Below, piece by piece: positions 1-11,426 of a stretch of DNA of 64,000 bases. Numbering within the stretch: the first letter of the stretch is position 1; every line of letters begins with the position of its first letter. Under the pieces are notes generated by a model, which was not told the origin of the DNA, did not search any database, and saw nothing but the letters and a program-made list of their open reading frames with translations. The position numbers and the translations under genes were made by a program. The stretch is from the NCBI RefSeq assembly GCF_023278565.1, contig NC_064676.1:5704001-5768000 (forward strand). The letters run 5' to 3'. Origin of the DNA: Colletotrichum lupini (taxonomy: Eukaryota > Ascomycota > Sordariomycetes > Glomerellales > Glomerellaceae).

Positions 1-2672
1 CCTCTTCTAATTCTTGCAATCTTCTAATCGTTCACAGCAGTCTGATGAATTTTTCCACGCCTATCGGGTCTCCTTCTGCTACTGGACGGGTGCCTATGGC
101 CAGAGCCTAGGTACTGATGCTCGATACCTTGCCATCGTCTTCAGCGAGAGGCACGTATTTTTACCGATCGTATGCATCAGCCAGTCTCTGACAGACACGC
201 GCAGCATCGTCCCAAGAAGGGACAGCGTCATGCTCCGTGGACGTTGACGAAACATGCCCTCTCACGGTGTCAGACTTCCATATTACACCACAGAACAGAC
301 GTTGAACTGACCATCAAGCTTCGCAAGGACCAGGCACAGTCAACGGCGAGGACAACAATCAGTCTAGACTCTAGACCTAAACCGAGACCAAAACCCCACC
401 AAAGGGTGAATGAAGTGTTATTATCCAACAGGCTGTGGGAGAAAGGCTTGACAGGCCAAATAGGGCTCCAGCTAAGAAAAAAAGAGGCCGACCAAGAATC
501 GCCAATAGTCGGCGATCTGGCGCCTATCCACAGCCACACCCCTCCATTACCCCTCCTTCGCATCACGCCCTCTCAACTCTCGCGCATTGGACGTCCTCCT
601 TCGCTTGATACCGTTCAGAACCCCCATTCCAGCCCATTCCAGCCGAGCAACCAGTCAAGCCATGGCGGCCCCGGTCCAGTCAGCCCGTACGCTGCTGCGG
701 TATCCGCAAACGCGCGAGCACACACACACACACATGAAATTCTCTCGACGCCGCTGCGGGACACACGGTTAGACCGGGGGAGTCCTGGAGCATTGCTGCC
801 CAAAGTCCAACTTTGCGCCCCGCGAGAATGCGCAAAAGAGGAACCGCAACCAACCCCAACCGCTGGCTAGACCAGACTTTTACTTCTGATAGGAAGAATC
901 CCACGAGGGTTACAGTATCCAGCAGTGGCACTATGGAGTCCTTCGCAGGAGCACTCGCGCCAGCAATGAGATTACACCGCAGTAAAGCAGCTGGCGGGCA
1001 CCCACACGGCTCTAGCAGCACCAGTTGCAACTTGCAGCAAGTGGGCGAGAAGAGGCTCTCCCTCCTTCTCTACCTTACCTTAGGTGACCAAGGGATGGAG
1101 TTTCTTTGCTGCATGGAATGGCATGGGCATGGGCATGCCGCAGAGCTGCAGCGCACATGTGCAATGACTTCTTTTAATTCTTAATTCTCTCCCCATCCCA
1201 CAGACTATTAGAAAATCTTTTTTCTCGTTTCCCCTCTCCCCTCTTCTCTTCTTGTGGTTGACTTGGGTCTACCTTTCGCTCGACCATCAACCGTCTGGCC
1301 GTCATATCACGTTCGATTCCCATCCCCTCTGCTAGTCAGCGCAAAGGGTCGATCGGTGGGAATTCAAGCATTATAGCAGCCACACCTATAAGACCGGGAC
1401 TGTCTGGCCGTGCCAACGACCCGCTCTCGGCCTATCACGGGAGTCATTTAGTACACATTTTGGACGGTTAATTCAAGCAACACCGTGAGACTTGCTCACC
1501 ACCACCATTACCGCCGACAGCTCGGACATCCACAAATCCAGAATCCAGCGAGGAATTATACAATCGGCAGTCCGTTCTTTTGGCTTGCCATTCCACTTAA
1601 GACGACAACGCATCACAACAAACCCAGCCAGACTCAGATTCGGATTCAGACTCGGAATTGCTTGCTCCGGCAATCTGTTGTTGTCGTTCCTCTGGTGTTC
1701 TTCCACGGTATTCATCCCACGCACCTCTTGCCCGACAAATTCCTGAGCCTTTCTTCTTGACCCAGGTCCCCCACGCTTGTCTTCGACTTTCCCCAACTCT
1801 CTTCCGTCCAATACATTCCCCTAGGCCAGCAGCCGAAGTCACCTCACTGGTACTATTCCTGCTCGCGTGCGCACTGCACCACCCTGTGGCCTTTCTTCTT
1901 CTTCTCAATCAGCCATTTCGTACTGCTACCCGCAGCCCCTCAACAAGGCAGTCCCTGGTCACCCTGGACAAAGCCCGTGGTCCTATCGTCACCGCCCGCC
2001 CGATTTTCGTCGACCCCACACCCGGGATCCCGCACATCCCACGGTGTCTCCCCCGAAACATTCCTCCCCGCTGTCTCTCTTGTCAGTGTCGGGTCAGTGA
2101 CACCCAGCTGGTTGGAAACCCCGATTTCTCTTTCGAAAGAGAACGAACATTGGGGACTTTCCGTCACTTACCAGTGGCCTGAACTGTGCTTCCATTCCTA
2201 GAAGAGACCCTGGCTTGTGCTGCTCCTTGAGTGCATTCGAACTGGTCCGCTTCCTCCCGCGCGCTTTCGCTCAATCTCAAGCATTTCCCGCCAGATCTAT
2301 CATGACAACCTACAGCTTCAGCCGAATATCCTCTTCTCCTTGTCGGAGGTTCTTACTCTGGGTGTTGACGCCTTGACTTTTGCTACTTCACTTGATATAC
2401 CACCTTCATCGGAACCAATCACATAACCAAGCCGATCTACTGGCTGTCGCTCGTTGGAGCTGATCTGATCTCATTTGCCCGCTCAACTTTATCTTCCCCG
2501 CAAGTTCGAGGGATACAGAAGAGAGAAAAAAAACCCGAGTTCCGCAATAAAGACACGATCGATAAATCACCAACACACAAAGGAGACTCGAGCCACAGAT
2601 ACAAAAAAATCGGCCCTTGAGGCGCATCAGAGAGGCAGCACCTCAATTGCCGTATCGCAGGCGCCATTAAGC
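1..2672. other. Long gene-free stretch, probable promoter and 5' leader of the acidic protein gene
   Basis: I find no convincing coding region. The open frames here, including one of 232 codons at 172-870, show no recognisable domain or conserved motif. From about 1200 to 2650 the top strand is rich in pyrimidine runs (CTCTCCCCTCTTCTC and similar), typical of fungal promoters and transcribed leaders. A short CA dinucleotide repeat lies at about 719-733. The stretch ends directly at the ATG of the gene at 2673, so part of it is probably a long 5' untranslated leader. Where transcription starts, and whether the leader has an intron, cannot be told from sequence. Confidence 0.5.
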
Positions 2673-3974
2673 ATGCCTCGCAAGTCGCGGCCGGCGACGC
2701 CCAGCATGATGCTGGGCCCTCTTGGAGGACCAAACTCACCCCCTCATACCCCTACCACCACCGCGCCAATGGCGAATCGTAAGTTCGCTGCACGACACTT
2801 GCCGCAATGGCATCATCAAATTATACTGGATGACTCCAGCATTCAGCCTACTGGCAATGGCCACGAATTCAGTTTCACGCCCTCTAATCGCTTTGCTCAC
2901 TTGTCACCCCGCACTTCTTCCGAAGACTCCTCTGAGTCTAACGAAGAGGATGAATCCGAGTCCGAACCCGAATCTAAACAACGCCAGGTACCTCACGTAA
3001 GACCTAGGACCAACGATGAGGGAGAAGACGACGAAGATGAAGACAGCGATGATGAAGACGAAGATGAAGATTCAGACGACGAAGAATCGGAAGACTCGGA
3101 CGACGATACGCCTATGCGCTTCGCTCCTCCGGCCCCGGCTCCAACGCCTACCCCGGTGCCAGCATCCGTGTCCGCTTCCATGTTCGCTCCGAGGTCTGTG
3201 CCGATGCCGGCCTCCCGTATGGCCGTCGACAGCAGTTCTGGAGAAGAATCGGATGAGGAGGAAGAAGATGAAGACGAAGACGAGGAGTCTGACTCTGATT
3301 CGGAATCAGAGTCTCTGGCCACCCCTCCTATCCAAGAGATTCACCACATTGTCACCGCTACCACCACCTCGACTGTCAAGGCCAATTTTACACTGGAAGA
3401 GCTTTCCGACTTTGACCCAATGGATCAAGACCGCAGCGGCACCATTGCCCCCTCCGGCTTCTCCTCCCCGTCATCTGCTCGCTCTCGCTCACGGGCACCA
3501 CCACCTAAAGGGCTCCCTCCTGGCTTCACTCAGGAGATGAGGAATCTCGGATTCGATGGAAGCAGCTCTGAAGGCTCGGATAACGACCTAGATGCCGATG
3601 AGGCTCACCGCGAGTTTGTGCGTATGCAACGGGAGCTGAAGATGCGCAAGCGGCGGACCCACGGATCTAGCATTGGCAAGCGCACCATATCAGAACGTAG
3701 CGACTCTGACCACGAAGATATGACACCCCTCGACGCAGACGATGTTGGCTCCAGCGCACGCAGACTCCGGCGACGCTACGGGGACAGCCACAGGCACAGC
3801 TTTATCCTATTCCAAGACCCACCTCCGCCTCGTATCGACGAAGTCGAGGAGCCCGAGAGTGAGGTTGAAGGCACTTTATTCTTTTGTGACAGCGGCACGC
3901 TGGCGCGAGAGCTTCCCTACTACTCCATCGAGATTATGGAGTACGAGAGTCCCAGCCCTAGTCCTAGCCCATGA
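2673..3974 (+). CDS. Acidic, serine/aspartate/glutamate-rich protein of unknown function, 433 aa
   Basis: Single-exon gene. I chose the ATG at 2673 because the frame upstream has only a TTG as possible start and the ATG has A at -3. The N-terminus is basic and proline-rich (MPRKSRPATP). Residues about 85-150 are a nearly continuous Asp/Glu/Ser tract. A Pro/Ala segment and a second acidic tract follow around 185-210. The last 150 residues are less repetitive and look conserved: a segment with FVRMQRELKMRKRR (basic helix), LRRRYGDSHRHSFILF, then LARELPYYSIEIME just before a Ser-Pro tail. No enzyme motif is visible. The mixed acidic and basic character would suit a nuclear or chromatin-binding protein, but that is inference. 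No signal peptide or membrane segment. I recall similar C-termini in unnamed Sordariomycete proteins. Confidence 0.75.
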   Translation: MPRKSRPATPSMMLGPLGGPNSPPHTPTTTAPMANRKFAARHLPQWHHQIILDDSSIQPTGNGHEFSFTPSNRFAHLSPRTSSEDSSESNEEDESESEPESKQRQVPHVRPRTNDEGEDDEDEDSDDEDEDEDSDDEESEDSDDDTPMRFAPPAPAPTPTPVPASVSASMFAPRSVPMPASRMAVDSSSGEESDEEEEDEDEDEESDSDSESESLATPPIQEIHHIVTATTTSTVKANFTLEELSDFDPMDQDRSGTIAPSGFSSPSSARSRSRAPPPKGLPPGFTQEMRNLGFDGSSSEGSDNDLDADEAHREFVRMQRELKMRKRRTHGSSIGKRTISERSDSDHEDMTPLDADDVGSSARRLRRRYGDSHRHSFILFQDPPPPRIDEVEEPESEVEGTLFFCDSGTLARELPYYSIEIMEYESPSPSPSP

Positions 3975-6249
3975 GCGGGCCATGATTGCCTGTCGATTTC
4001 AAGGCACTCATTATACGTTTTACAACAACCATGAATAATAACCACAACGATATACAGCGTCTGGTCTCGTCTCTTCGCCGCAGTACGAGGCCTCTTATCG
4101 GCGCACACTGATGTTTCACGACGAGCATACAGGGATGATGGCATAGATTGACGATGATGACGGATTGACGACCAGCATCTTGTTTTTTACATTTCTGTTA
4201 CGGAGCAGCACGAGTGATGGATGATTTGGTGCGTGTGTGTTTTGGTTTCCTATGATAGATTGGGTTTCCATAGAAGAGCCTCGCAGCTCTAATGAAATGT
4301 TTACTTGCGCCATTACCCATTACGCTCCCGGGCCAACATGCCAGTGTTCCCAAGCCATTCCCACGTGTCTAGTGTCAGACCAGAGTACTTCCTGGATTTG
4401 ACCTGCCTGTGGCAACCGCTCGCCAACCTAGACGGCAGGACACCACTGCCATCACAAGTCATACGCCGCACCAAGCCAATGCCGCTGGTAGGGAGGCGTT
4501 TCTGCCGAGCGGGGAGGGGGGGCGAAACTTTTCATGTTCAACCATGGGCCGGGACTCATGCCTACCGTACCCCAAGGGCGGTGTGTTTGATAATGGCGAT
4601 GGCGACGGCACCGGGAGCGATGGGTGATGACGTGCAGCGGATCAGCGGGATGAAATGGGCGGGCGACCTACGGATGGGAGGCTACGCTACCGCGCCAGCG
4701 TGCCTACCCAACTACCCTACCTTGGGCTGGCGCTGGGTTGGAGGATGGCGCGGATACTCGGGGAGGGGGTGGAAGGCAAGAAGGGTCCGGAAGGGGGACT
4801 TTGGGAACCACCACCTTCACGGCGGGAACGGGGGGATTGGCAATGCCAAAATCGTGAGGCAGGCCATGAGCGAATGACATTGAGCAGCGTGTTCGGGAGG
4901 CGACATCACTTTGCCTCTTTATTTTTCGGTGAGCAGCGGGGTTTTCATTGGATTATCAGCACCTCTGTCTTTTTTCGTTTGCGAGAGTACGAGACGGAGT
5001 ACGGAGTGCGGAGGAGTACCTTAGGTACAGAGGATCATAGGTGAGGTCGGGTACTTTGCTTTTCCCTCGTCATTGGATTCGGGGAAGGAAGAAAGTGGGG
5101 GGAGGCCCGGGTCGAGTCTCCGGGTGATTTGGAGGCGGGGGGGCACCGATTCGCCGGCCGAATTTACGAGACGGGGTGGGATTTGCACGTGTTTTTTCTT
5201 CCACGCTGAGTCTATGCGTCTGCGAATTGCATATGTATAACTATACTAAAGAAACGAATGATGGTGAATAGGCAGGGTCAGCAAGCGCATTCGCTTATAG
5301 CGGTTCAGGTATGACACTTGACTCCCAAGAGTGCGAGCCTTCCTCCAACGACTGAATGGCACAATGATACCTTGCAGCAAGGCGCGATAATTAGCGGGTA
5401 GTTCAGCTTTTTCGGTGCATTTTTCGTCCCTAAGAATCTTTGGTGACGAGCGATGTAGCTCGAAGGATAGGTCGGGTACATTTCCTGTACCTCAAAAATT
5501 AGAGAGTTGCGAGTTTGAGCCGATTTTTCCTTCTTCTGCCCGACTTTTCTACCCGACTGGAACCGATTGGACTTCTCACGTATAGCTGTGAGCTTGTGAG
5601 CCTGTGAGGGAGGCTACGGCGCTACGCTGCGCAGAGGACGGGGGTGGGAAAGCACCCGGCCGGGTTCTGGGGCCGGAAGGAGGGGCGGGGAAGGGGGACC
5701 GTGGGAAACGGCGGTCAGTGAGTGGCTGTGTGGGTCGGGTCTTTTCTCTTCGTCTTTCACATACTGGTACGCTAATACTTACCTTGGGCTAGTTGGCGGG
5801 TAGTCTACCACGAGATCTGGACGAGGTTGTGTCTACTAAGCTTTTCTCATCTTGAGGCCATTGAGCTTGACTATGAACCTGGTCGAGGAAGAGAAAGGCT
5901 ATTCTATAACACTGAGATCTCGAAGTTTATCTCAAAAATGACGGTGTTAATAGCAATTGGTGTATACTTGAACAGTGTGATTGTTTGATAAGTATGTGAT
6001 TCTGTTTTATTTTTCTATCCGTTGAGAGCCAGAAGAAAACTGGACGAGGGTTGGCCCAGGTCAGCCAAGCAGGTGAAGCCGCTCTCGCTCAGTGTTTGAT
6101 CACGTTTGCTCAAAATCGCCTTAATAAACCACCTCAACCTTCTAGTCCCTCCGACGGGCTACTTCGGAACCTAACACCGTTCTACCAATACGCCTTTTTT
6201 TAATCCCTCTAGAACCTGCCCTTTTGAGTCCCAGCCATCAATCACCTCT
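3975..6249. other. Intergenic region, G-rich top strand, no gene seen
   Basis: No reading frame here has recognisable protein character. Open frames near 4305-4877 and 4655-5044 are rich in Gly, Arg and Trp and seem to follow the G-rich composition. G runs cluster at about 4510-4522, 5095-5150 and 5640-5705. The region lies between the 3' end of the acidic-protein gene and the 3' end of the convergent argininosuccinate lyase gene. It is long for the space between two converging genes, so an unrecognised non-coding RNA is possible. Confidence 0.5.
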
Positions 6250-7780
6250 CTAAGCAAGCATGCCCTTAAGAACCTGGACCTGCTCCAGAACCTTGGCTCG
6301 GCTCGTACCACCCTTGGACGCCCTCATCTCGACGCTCCTCTCATAGTCAAACGTCTGCGCAACATCCTCCCCAAATCGGCTGTCAATAGCCTGCAATTGC
6401 TCCAGCGAGAGCTCGTTCATCGGGATACCGCGCTTCTCGCTCTCGGCGACGCATCGGCCAGAAATGTGGTGCGTCTCGCGGAAGGGGACGCCCTTTCGCA
6501 CGAGGTAATCAGCCAGATCGGTAGCCAGCATGAAAGGGTCCAGGGCAGCCTTCATGCGCTCTGGCCTGACGGTCAGAGTGACGAGAATGCCCTGTGCGAT
6601 CTGAAGACTATCGGAGATGGTCTTGACGTGGTCCAACATGGGCTCCCAACTCTCCTGCAAATCCTTTTGGTATGTGCTGGGGAGACCCTTCTGGGTCATC
6701 ATCAGGCCGGCCATGTGGCCAAAGGTTCGACCAGCCTTTCCGCGCAACAACTCCAGGCCATCCGGGTTCTTCTTGTTCGGCATCAACGAACTTCCAGTGG
6801 AGTACGCATCGGCGATGGAAATGAAGCCGAATTCTGAAGAGGAGTACAGGATGAGATCCTCGGCCCATCGAGAAGTATGTTGCATGAACATGCTACCCCA
6901 TTGCAGGAACTCAGTGACGAAGTCTCTGTCGCCGACGGCGCCCATGGAGTTCCACAGGAGGCCTGTGAAGCCCAGCTCCTCGGCCATCATATCGCGGTCG
7001 ATGTTGAAGCCGTTGCCGGCGAGAGCACCAGCGCCGAGCGGGCTCCTGTTCACGCGCTTGGAAACCTCGCGCAGACGGTCGAGATCACTCTGGAAGGCGA
7101 AGCCGTACGACAGCAGGTGCTGCGACCACCGGACCGGCATGGCGCGCTGGAGATGGGTATACCCAGGCATGAGAATGCCACTATTTGAAAGATCAGCAAG
7201 GGGAGGTTGCCGGATTTGCGGGGTGATGCTCAGACTTACACCTCCGCCTCGGCGCGGGCGGCAATCACCTCGATAAAGGCGACCAGGTGGCTCTCAATCT
7301 CCTTGATCTGGTTGTTCAGCCACAGGCGCATGTCACAGGCGACCTGCTCATTGCGACTGCGACCGGTGTGCAGCTTGCCGGCGATGTCCTTGCCGATGAT
7401 CTCGCCGAGCCGGCGCTCGTTGGCAGTGTGGATATCTTCGTCGTTGGGCATGATGACAAAGGTATCAGCCTCCCACTCCTTCTGCACCTCCCGGAGTCCC
7501 CTCTCGATTTCGGAAAACTCGTCGTTGGTGATGATGCCGGACTTTGCGTTGGCGCGCGCAAACGCGATGCTGCCGAGGATATCCTCCTTGAACAGGAGCT
7601 TGTCGTATCCTATACTCGCATTGTACTTGAGCATGAGGGGATCGAGGCCGCCTGTTCATTTCTGGGGTTAGCACAACTGCAATTGAACTTGCCAATTGAA
7701 CTTATTGGGAGGGAAAACAGCTTACCTGTGAAGCGGCCGCCCCAAAGCATGTTCTCTGCAGGCGTCTTTCCGGGTGCCAT
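6250..7780 (-). CDS. ARG4: Argininosuccinate lyase, 465 aa, three exons
   Basis: Last step of arginine synthesis: cleaves argininosuccinate to arginine and fumarate. Exons 7726-7780, 7240-7651 and 6250-7180 (introns 74 and 59 nt) sum to 1398 nt, giving 465 residues, the usual family length. Exon 1 encodes MAPGKTPAENMLWGGRFTG, the conserved N-terminus. Exon 2 has the conserved HTGRSRNEQVA block. Exon 3 has MPGYTHLQRAMP and the fumarase/lyase signature GSSLMPNKKNPD. The enzyme is a homotetramer with active sites built from three subunits. A run of 13 C residues on the coding strand (7803-7815) lies about 23 nt before the start codon. The start agrees with the conserved N-terminus; upstream in-frame codons are low-complexity. 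All motif blocks are intact. Confidence 0.97.
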
Positions 7781-8627
7781 GATGACTGCGTTGGTATCTG
7801 GCGGGGGGGGGGGGGTATATGGGGTATCTAGAGGGGTTGAATTGAGTAACTTCAAAAAAGTTAGCTAAGAGCTGCTCCGTATCGGAGGGAATTCCAATTT
7901 ATGTCCGATTACCTAAGAAGTGATAGAGCTCTGTATTGGTGAGTCATTCAGGGTCACGTGATGGTATGAGTCGACGAAAGTCACCCGGTACATTGCGATA
8001 GCAATATCTATCACCACCGAGTTCACGAGGGAGCTGTCCAGGATTACCTCTTTTTTAATTTACCATGGTCAAGTTTTAGTTCTTATCTCTTCCATGCCTC
8101 GGCATTGAAAAAGTCGGACCTTGATCATTGCACCTGTTGCGGACCAGCCACGCGCATCGTCAGCGCGTGCAATGTCAGCAGCCGCAAGGTCAGCACATAC
8201 TGATCTTGACCTTTCTACCATCTCTGGCGGCACTGGTACGCCGTTGCTGCCGGCACGTGGTGATGGTAGTCGTGGAAAGGGCTCTGAGAGGGGATAAGGG
8301 GACTTCTACCTGTAAGTCGCTGGTGCCTTTTAGGTTGGCCTCTGAAGCAAGGAAAGAGGGAGAGATTTCGGAGCTTGACTCTTGATACCGTTGTTAACTG
8401 AACATGATACTGGACTTTATGACATCAAAGGGGGCATATTGCCCTATCTTAGTTCTTGAAATTCAATCACCTATAGAATGCTAGCATGTACACCTTGAAC
8501 GCCAGTATACTCTCTTCAGCCATGTAGTATCTCCCTCGATTCATGTGCTCACTTTCCCTCCTTCATATCCAAGTCCTCTTGTGTCCTAGCTATCGCAACA
8601 TGCAATCTCATCGAAGCCAGACATAAC
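7781..8627. other. Intergenic region between ARG4 start and HET gene end
   Basis: Promoter side of ARG4 and 3' side of the HET gene. It contains the 13-G homopolymer at 7803-7815. No gene is supported; an 85-codon frame at 8128-8385 has no recognisable features. Confidence 0.5.
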
Positions 8628-10499
8628 TCACGATATCAACCTCCTCCACCCAGAAGAGGCTCTCTTCGTCTTCACACTAGTACTCGTAGTCGCCGTCGCT
8701 TGCGCCGTCGCCGCTTGAGCTGCGGCAGCCTGCCCCCGATTCTGCCGCCCCGTCGCCCCCTCGTACCACCCGAGAGCCGCGTCCAGCGGCTCAAACGGGT
8801 CCCACGGCCGGTTGACGGGTTCGATGAGCACGTCGGCCATGAGGTACTTGCTCGCGTTCGCAATCACCGTCTCCACGTCGACGCGCACCCGGAACCGCTC
8901 CAGCTCCACGTCGACGCCCGCAGGGGTCGGCCGGAACATCGTCTGCAAGTCGTCGAATGAGAAGGTGACTTCTGGTAGTTCTTGTTGTTGGTTCTCCTTT
9001 GCTTTTGATGAGCTCGTACTCTTTGCTTGGTTCTGGTTCTGGTTCTGGTTCATGCCCGGGAAACGAGGCGGTAGCTCGCGGGCGTGGAACCCGGCTCGGA
9101 TGCCGTCCGTGGACCCGAACATGATGAGCAGCCGGGACCCGTCCGTCCGCGCGAATGTGACGGCCCCGGCGAGCTGGCCCGCCGCCTTCGGGATGCGGAA
9201 AGCAATCGTCTTCCCCGTCGCCGTGTGGATCAAGTCCCTTCCGGAACCCCTGCTCGACGTGCACGCCGCCGGCCGGTCCCCTCTGTCGGCCTCCTTGGAG
9301 TGCACGAGATTCAGCACCGAGTACTGGTCACGCGGCGGACCCTTTCGGAGCTGGATGATGTGCTGCGGAAACACACCTTCCGCGTCCGCGACGCCGTTGA
9401 ACGTCTGCCGCACGTAGAGCGTCTGCTTGTTCCCCCGCTCCTGGACCTTGGCGAACTGGTTCACCCGCACGCGGGCGAATTGCTGATCTCCGCCGCTCGA
9501 AATCTTTTTGAGGTAGATTGCTAGGAAGGTAGAGTCTTCGTAGTCCGGCGGCGCGGGACAGTCGAGCGCGGCGACGAAGATATCTTGGTCGCGTCGCGTC
9601 AGGGGTAGATCGATGCGCAGGCCGCGGTTGCTCATGAAGTACGGCGGCCGCGGCTCCCAGTCCTGGTAAGGCATGATGGAGTTGGAGTAGGCGAAGTTGG
9701 CCGGCGACTTGGCCAGCAGGCCGTGGTAGGTCTCGGTTGAGGCGGAGAGGTCGACCCAGGCGAAGAGAGACTGGTCGTCGGACTGCTTCATGATTTCCTC
9801 TTGGAGGCGGAGGAAGGCGCGGTCGCCTTCGCCGTAGAGCATGGGCATATTGACGCCAAAGAGGCCCATCAGGCAGTAGGCCACATCCTCTGGCCTCGTC
9901 GTCTGCCGGTGCGCGGCCCAGGACATTCGCTTGGCGAGGCTCGCTGATTCGAGGGGTCTGAGGCCCGTGAGGATGTCTTCGTCTATGCCTGTGATGACGG
10001 ATAGAGGCCTGCTCAGCGTCGTCTTCTCTCCGACTTTCACCCAGTCCTCGGAGAAGAAGACCATCTCGGCCGGGGCGATTAGTTCCTGAAGCGTCCAGCC
10101 GCGCGTGAACCACCGGCACGAGGCAAACGCGCCGTCCGTCTTGACAGGGTCGACGGTGGCGGGGACGCCAGAGAGGTAAGTGTAGCAGACTTCTGACTTC
10201 ATGTACCACTCGTACATGGAATTGATGGCCTCGGAGAGCTCCGCGCTGCTGCTTTTGTCGATGCAGCATGAGTCGATCCAGACGTATTCGAGGCCGTCTG
10301 CTAGGGTTTGAATGCAGCTATAGCGGACCTTTTGGAAAGCTGGCTTGGTGGCGGCATTTTCGTTTCTAATATCGGCGTAGATGACTTCGTTGTCGCCCCA
10401 GGTGTGCGAGAGAATGGCGTACCGGGGGAGCTGATCGGGGTTGAAGTCGACGAGCTGGAGGTTGCTGCTGTGTATGGATGAAGCTTTAATTAAGCGCAT
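8628..10499 (-). CDS. HET (heterokaryon incompatibility) domain protein, 623 aa
   Basis: Single-exon gene starting MRLIKASS. The HET domain (PF06985) begins near residue 25 with YAILSHTWGDNEVIY. Typical blocks follow: YVWIDSCCIDKSSSAELSEAINSMYEWY, a CRWFTRGWTLQELIAP block near residue 130, and RPEDVAYCLMGLFGVNMPMLYGEG near 205-225. HET domains trigger incompatibility or programmed cell death in fungal allorecognition, and are structurally related to TIR domains. There is no NACHT/WD40 or ankyrin region; the C-terminal 350 residues are family-specific and unassigned. Near residues 480-505 lies a short Gln/Asn repeat followed by a Ser/Lys/Gln-rich linker, encoded by a hexanucleotide repeat at about 9028-9050. 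The frame is clean over 1.87 kb. Specific partner or allele role is unknown. Confidence 0.92.
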   Translation of the reverse strand: MRLIKASSIHSSNLQLVDFNPDQLPRYAILSHTWGDNEVIYADIRNENAATKPAFQKVRYSCIQTLADGLEYVWIDSCCIDKSSSAELSEAINSMYEWYMKSEVCYTYLSGVPATVDPVKTDGAFASCRWFTRGWTLQELIAPAEMVFFSEDWVKVGEKTTLSRPLSVITGIDEDILTGLRPLESASLAKRMSWAAHRQTTRPEDVAYCLMGLFGVNMPMLYGEGDRAFLRLQEEIMKQSDDQSLFAWVDLSASTETYHGLLAKSPANFAYSNSIMPYQDWEPRPPYFMSNRGLRIDLPLTRRDQDIFVAALDCPAPPDYEDSTFLAIYLKKISSGGDQQFARVRVNQFAKVQERGNKQTLYVRQTFNGVADAEGVFPQHIIQLRKGPPRDQYSVLNLVHSKEADRGDRPAACTSSRGSGRDLIHTATGKTIAFRIPKAAGQLAGAVTFARTDGSRLLIMFGSTDGIRAGFHARELPPRFPGMNQNQNQNQAKSTSSSKAKENQQQELPEVTFSFDDLQTMFRPTPAGVDVELERFRVRVDVETVIANASKYLMADVLIEPVNRPWDPFEPLDAALGWYEGATGRQNRGQAAAAQAATAQATATTSTSVKTKRASSGWRRLIS

Positions 10500-11426
10500 C
10501 TTGAGGTTGCGATGGCAATTCGATGTTGGAATTGTGGATGCTCAGTCCATCTGGGGTGACTTTCAAAGAGGCCAGTGGGTTGGTGAGACTACATCAACAT
10601 GTCCTGAACGTGGACTCCCAGCTGCATCAACGGACCGACTTTTGATCATTGAATTAGAGTGGTGATGAAGTTCAAAGGAGCGCTACTGCATAAGAAAGAG
10701 GCTGTGTCAGAAAAGTCATTGGATTCGTGAAGTCGAAGTAAGGCTGCGCTATCCGATCGTCATGTCTGCTCCCCCTGCACTATTATTATGGAGGACGGGA
10801 GCAAGTGGTGTAACATCGGATATTGCTTCGCCATTGAAACTGCATTAGGCAGGTAAGACCACCTATCATCTGGTCATCCCAAGCGCGTGGGTGTAAGATT
10901 CCCGGGGTGTCTCTCAGCTCTGGCCCTGGTTACCACAACGGCACAACCCTCACATTTCATACACGAGGCGCAATCGCCCTCGTTGTAGGGCTGCGCCGCC
11001 CACACCAACTCGTAGAGCCTTGGGGGGGCGACCCGGGAGAGACATCTGTCCCCTGCCAAGCGAGTCTATTCCCGTAAGCACCAATGGCGATCGTTGTCGA
11101 TGTTACGGTTCTGCCTGATTGTGGATTCCTGTGATGCTGTGCCGCTGTTAGTGCCACCTTGGTAGTGCTCACGCGCACTGGAGGCAATCTTACCTGGAGG
11201 GAGAGTTTTACATGAAGTGGAAAAGGAACAAGTGCTCGTCATCTCAAAAGTCTGTATTTTATCATCTTCTTCCTTTAGTCTCTCTCTTCAACATTGATCT
11301 ATCTTCCTTCAACTTTTCCTCAATTATCCAAGTCATTTGTAGTGACTTACAGACCGTACAGCCGTGATATCCAACAATTCAGCAATTTTGTCATCTTACA
11401 CCACTAACCAGACCTCAAAATCAAAG
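10500..11426. other. Shared upstream region of the HET and LITAF genes
   Basis: Intergenic region between two divergent genes (HET on minus, LITAF-domain gene on plus). No coding frame is convincing. The stretch 11250-11340 just before the LITAF start is pyrimidine-rich (TCTCTCTTCAAC, TTCCTTCAAC), as in fungal core promoters. Confidence 0.5.

Noticed and set aside
172..870. Open frame of 232 codons on the plus strand near the window start
   Set aside because: No domain, no conserved motif, His/Pro/Ser-rich composition that follows the base composition; overlapped by other open frames of similar quality.
2993..3322. Minus-strand Ser-rich open frame
   Set aside because: It is the antisense of the Asp/Glu tract codons of the acidic-protein gene (GAA/GAC read as TTC/GTC and shifted to TCT/TCG).
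9328..10269. Minus-strand 313-codon Arg/His-rich frame
   Set aside because: Shadow of the HET gene in another frame; the HET frame carries the family motifs.
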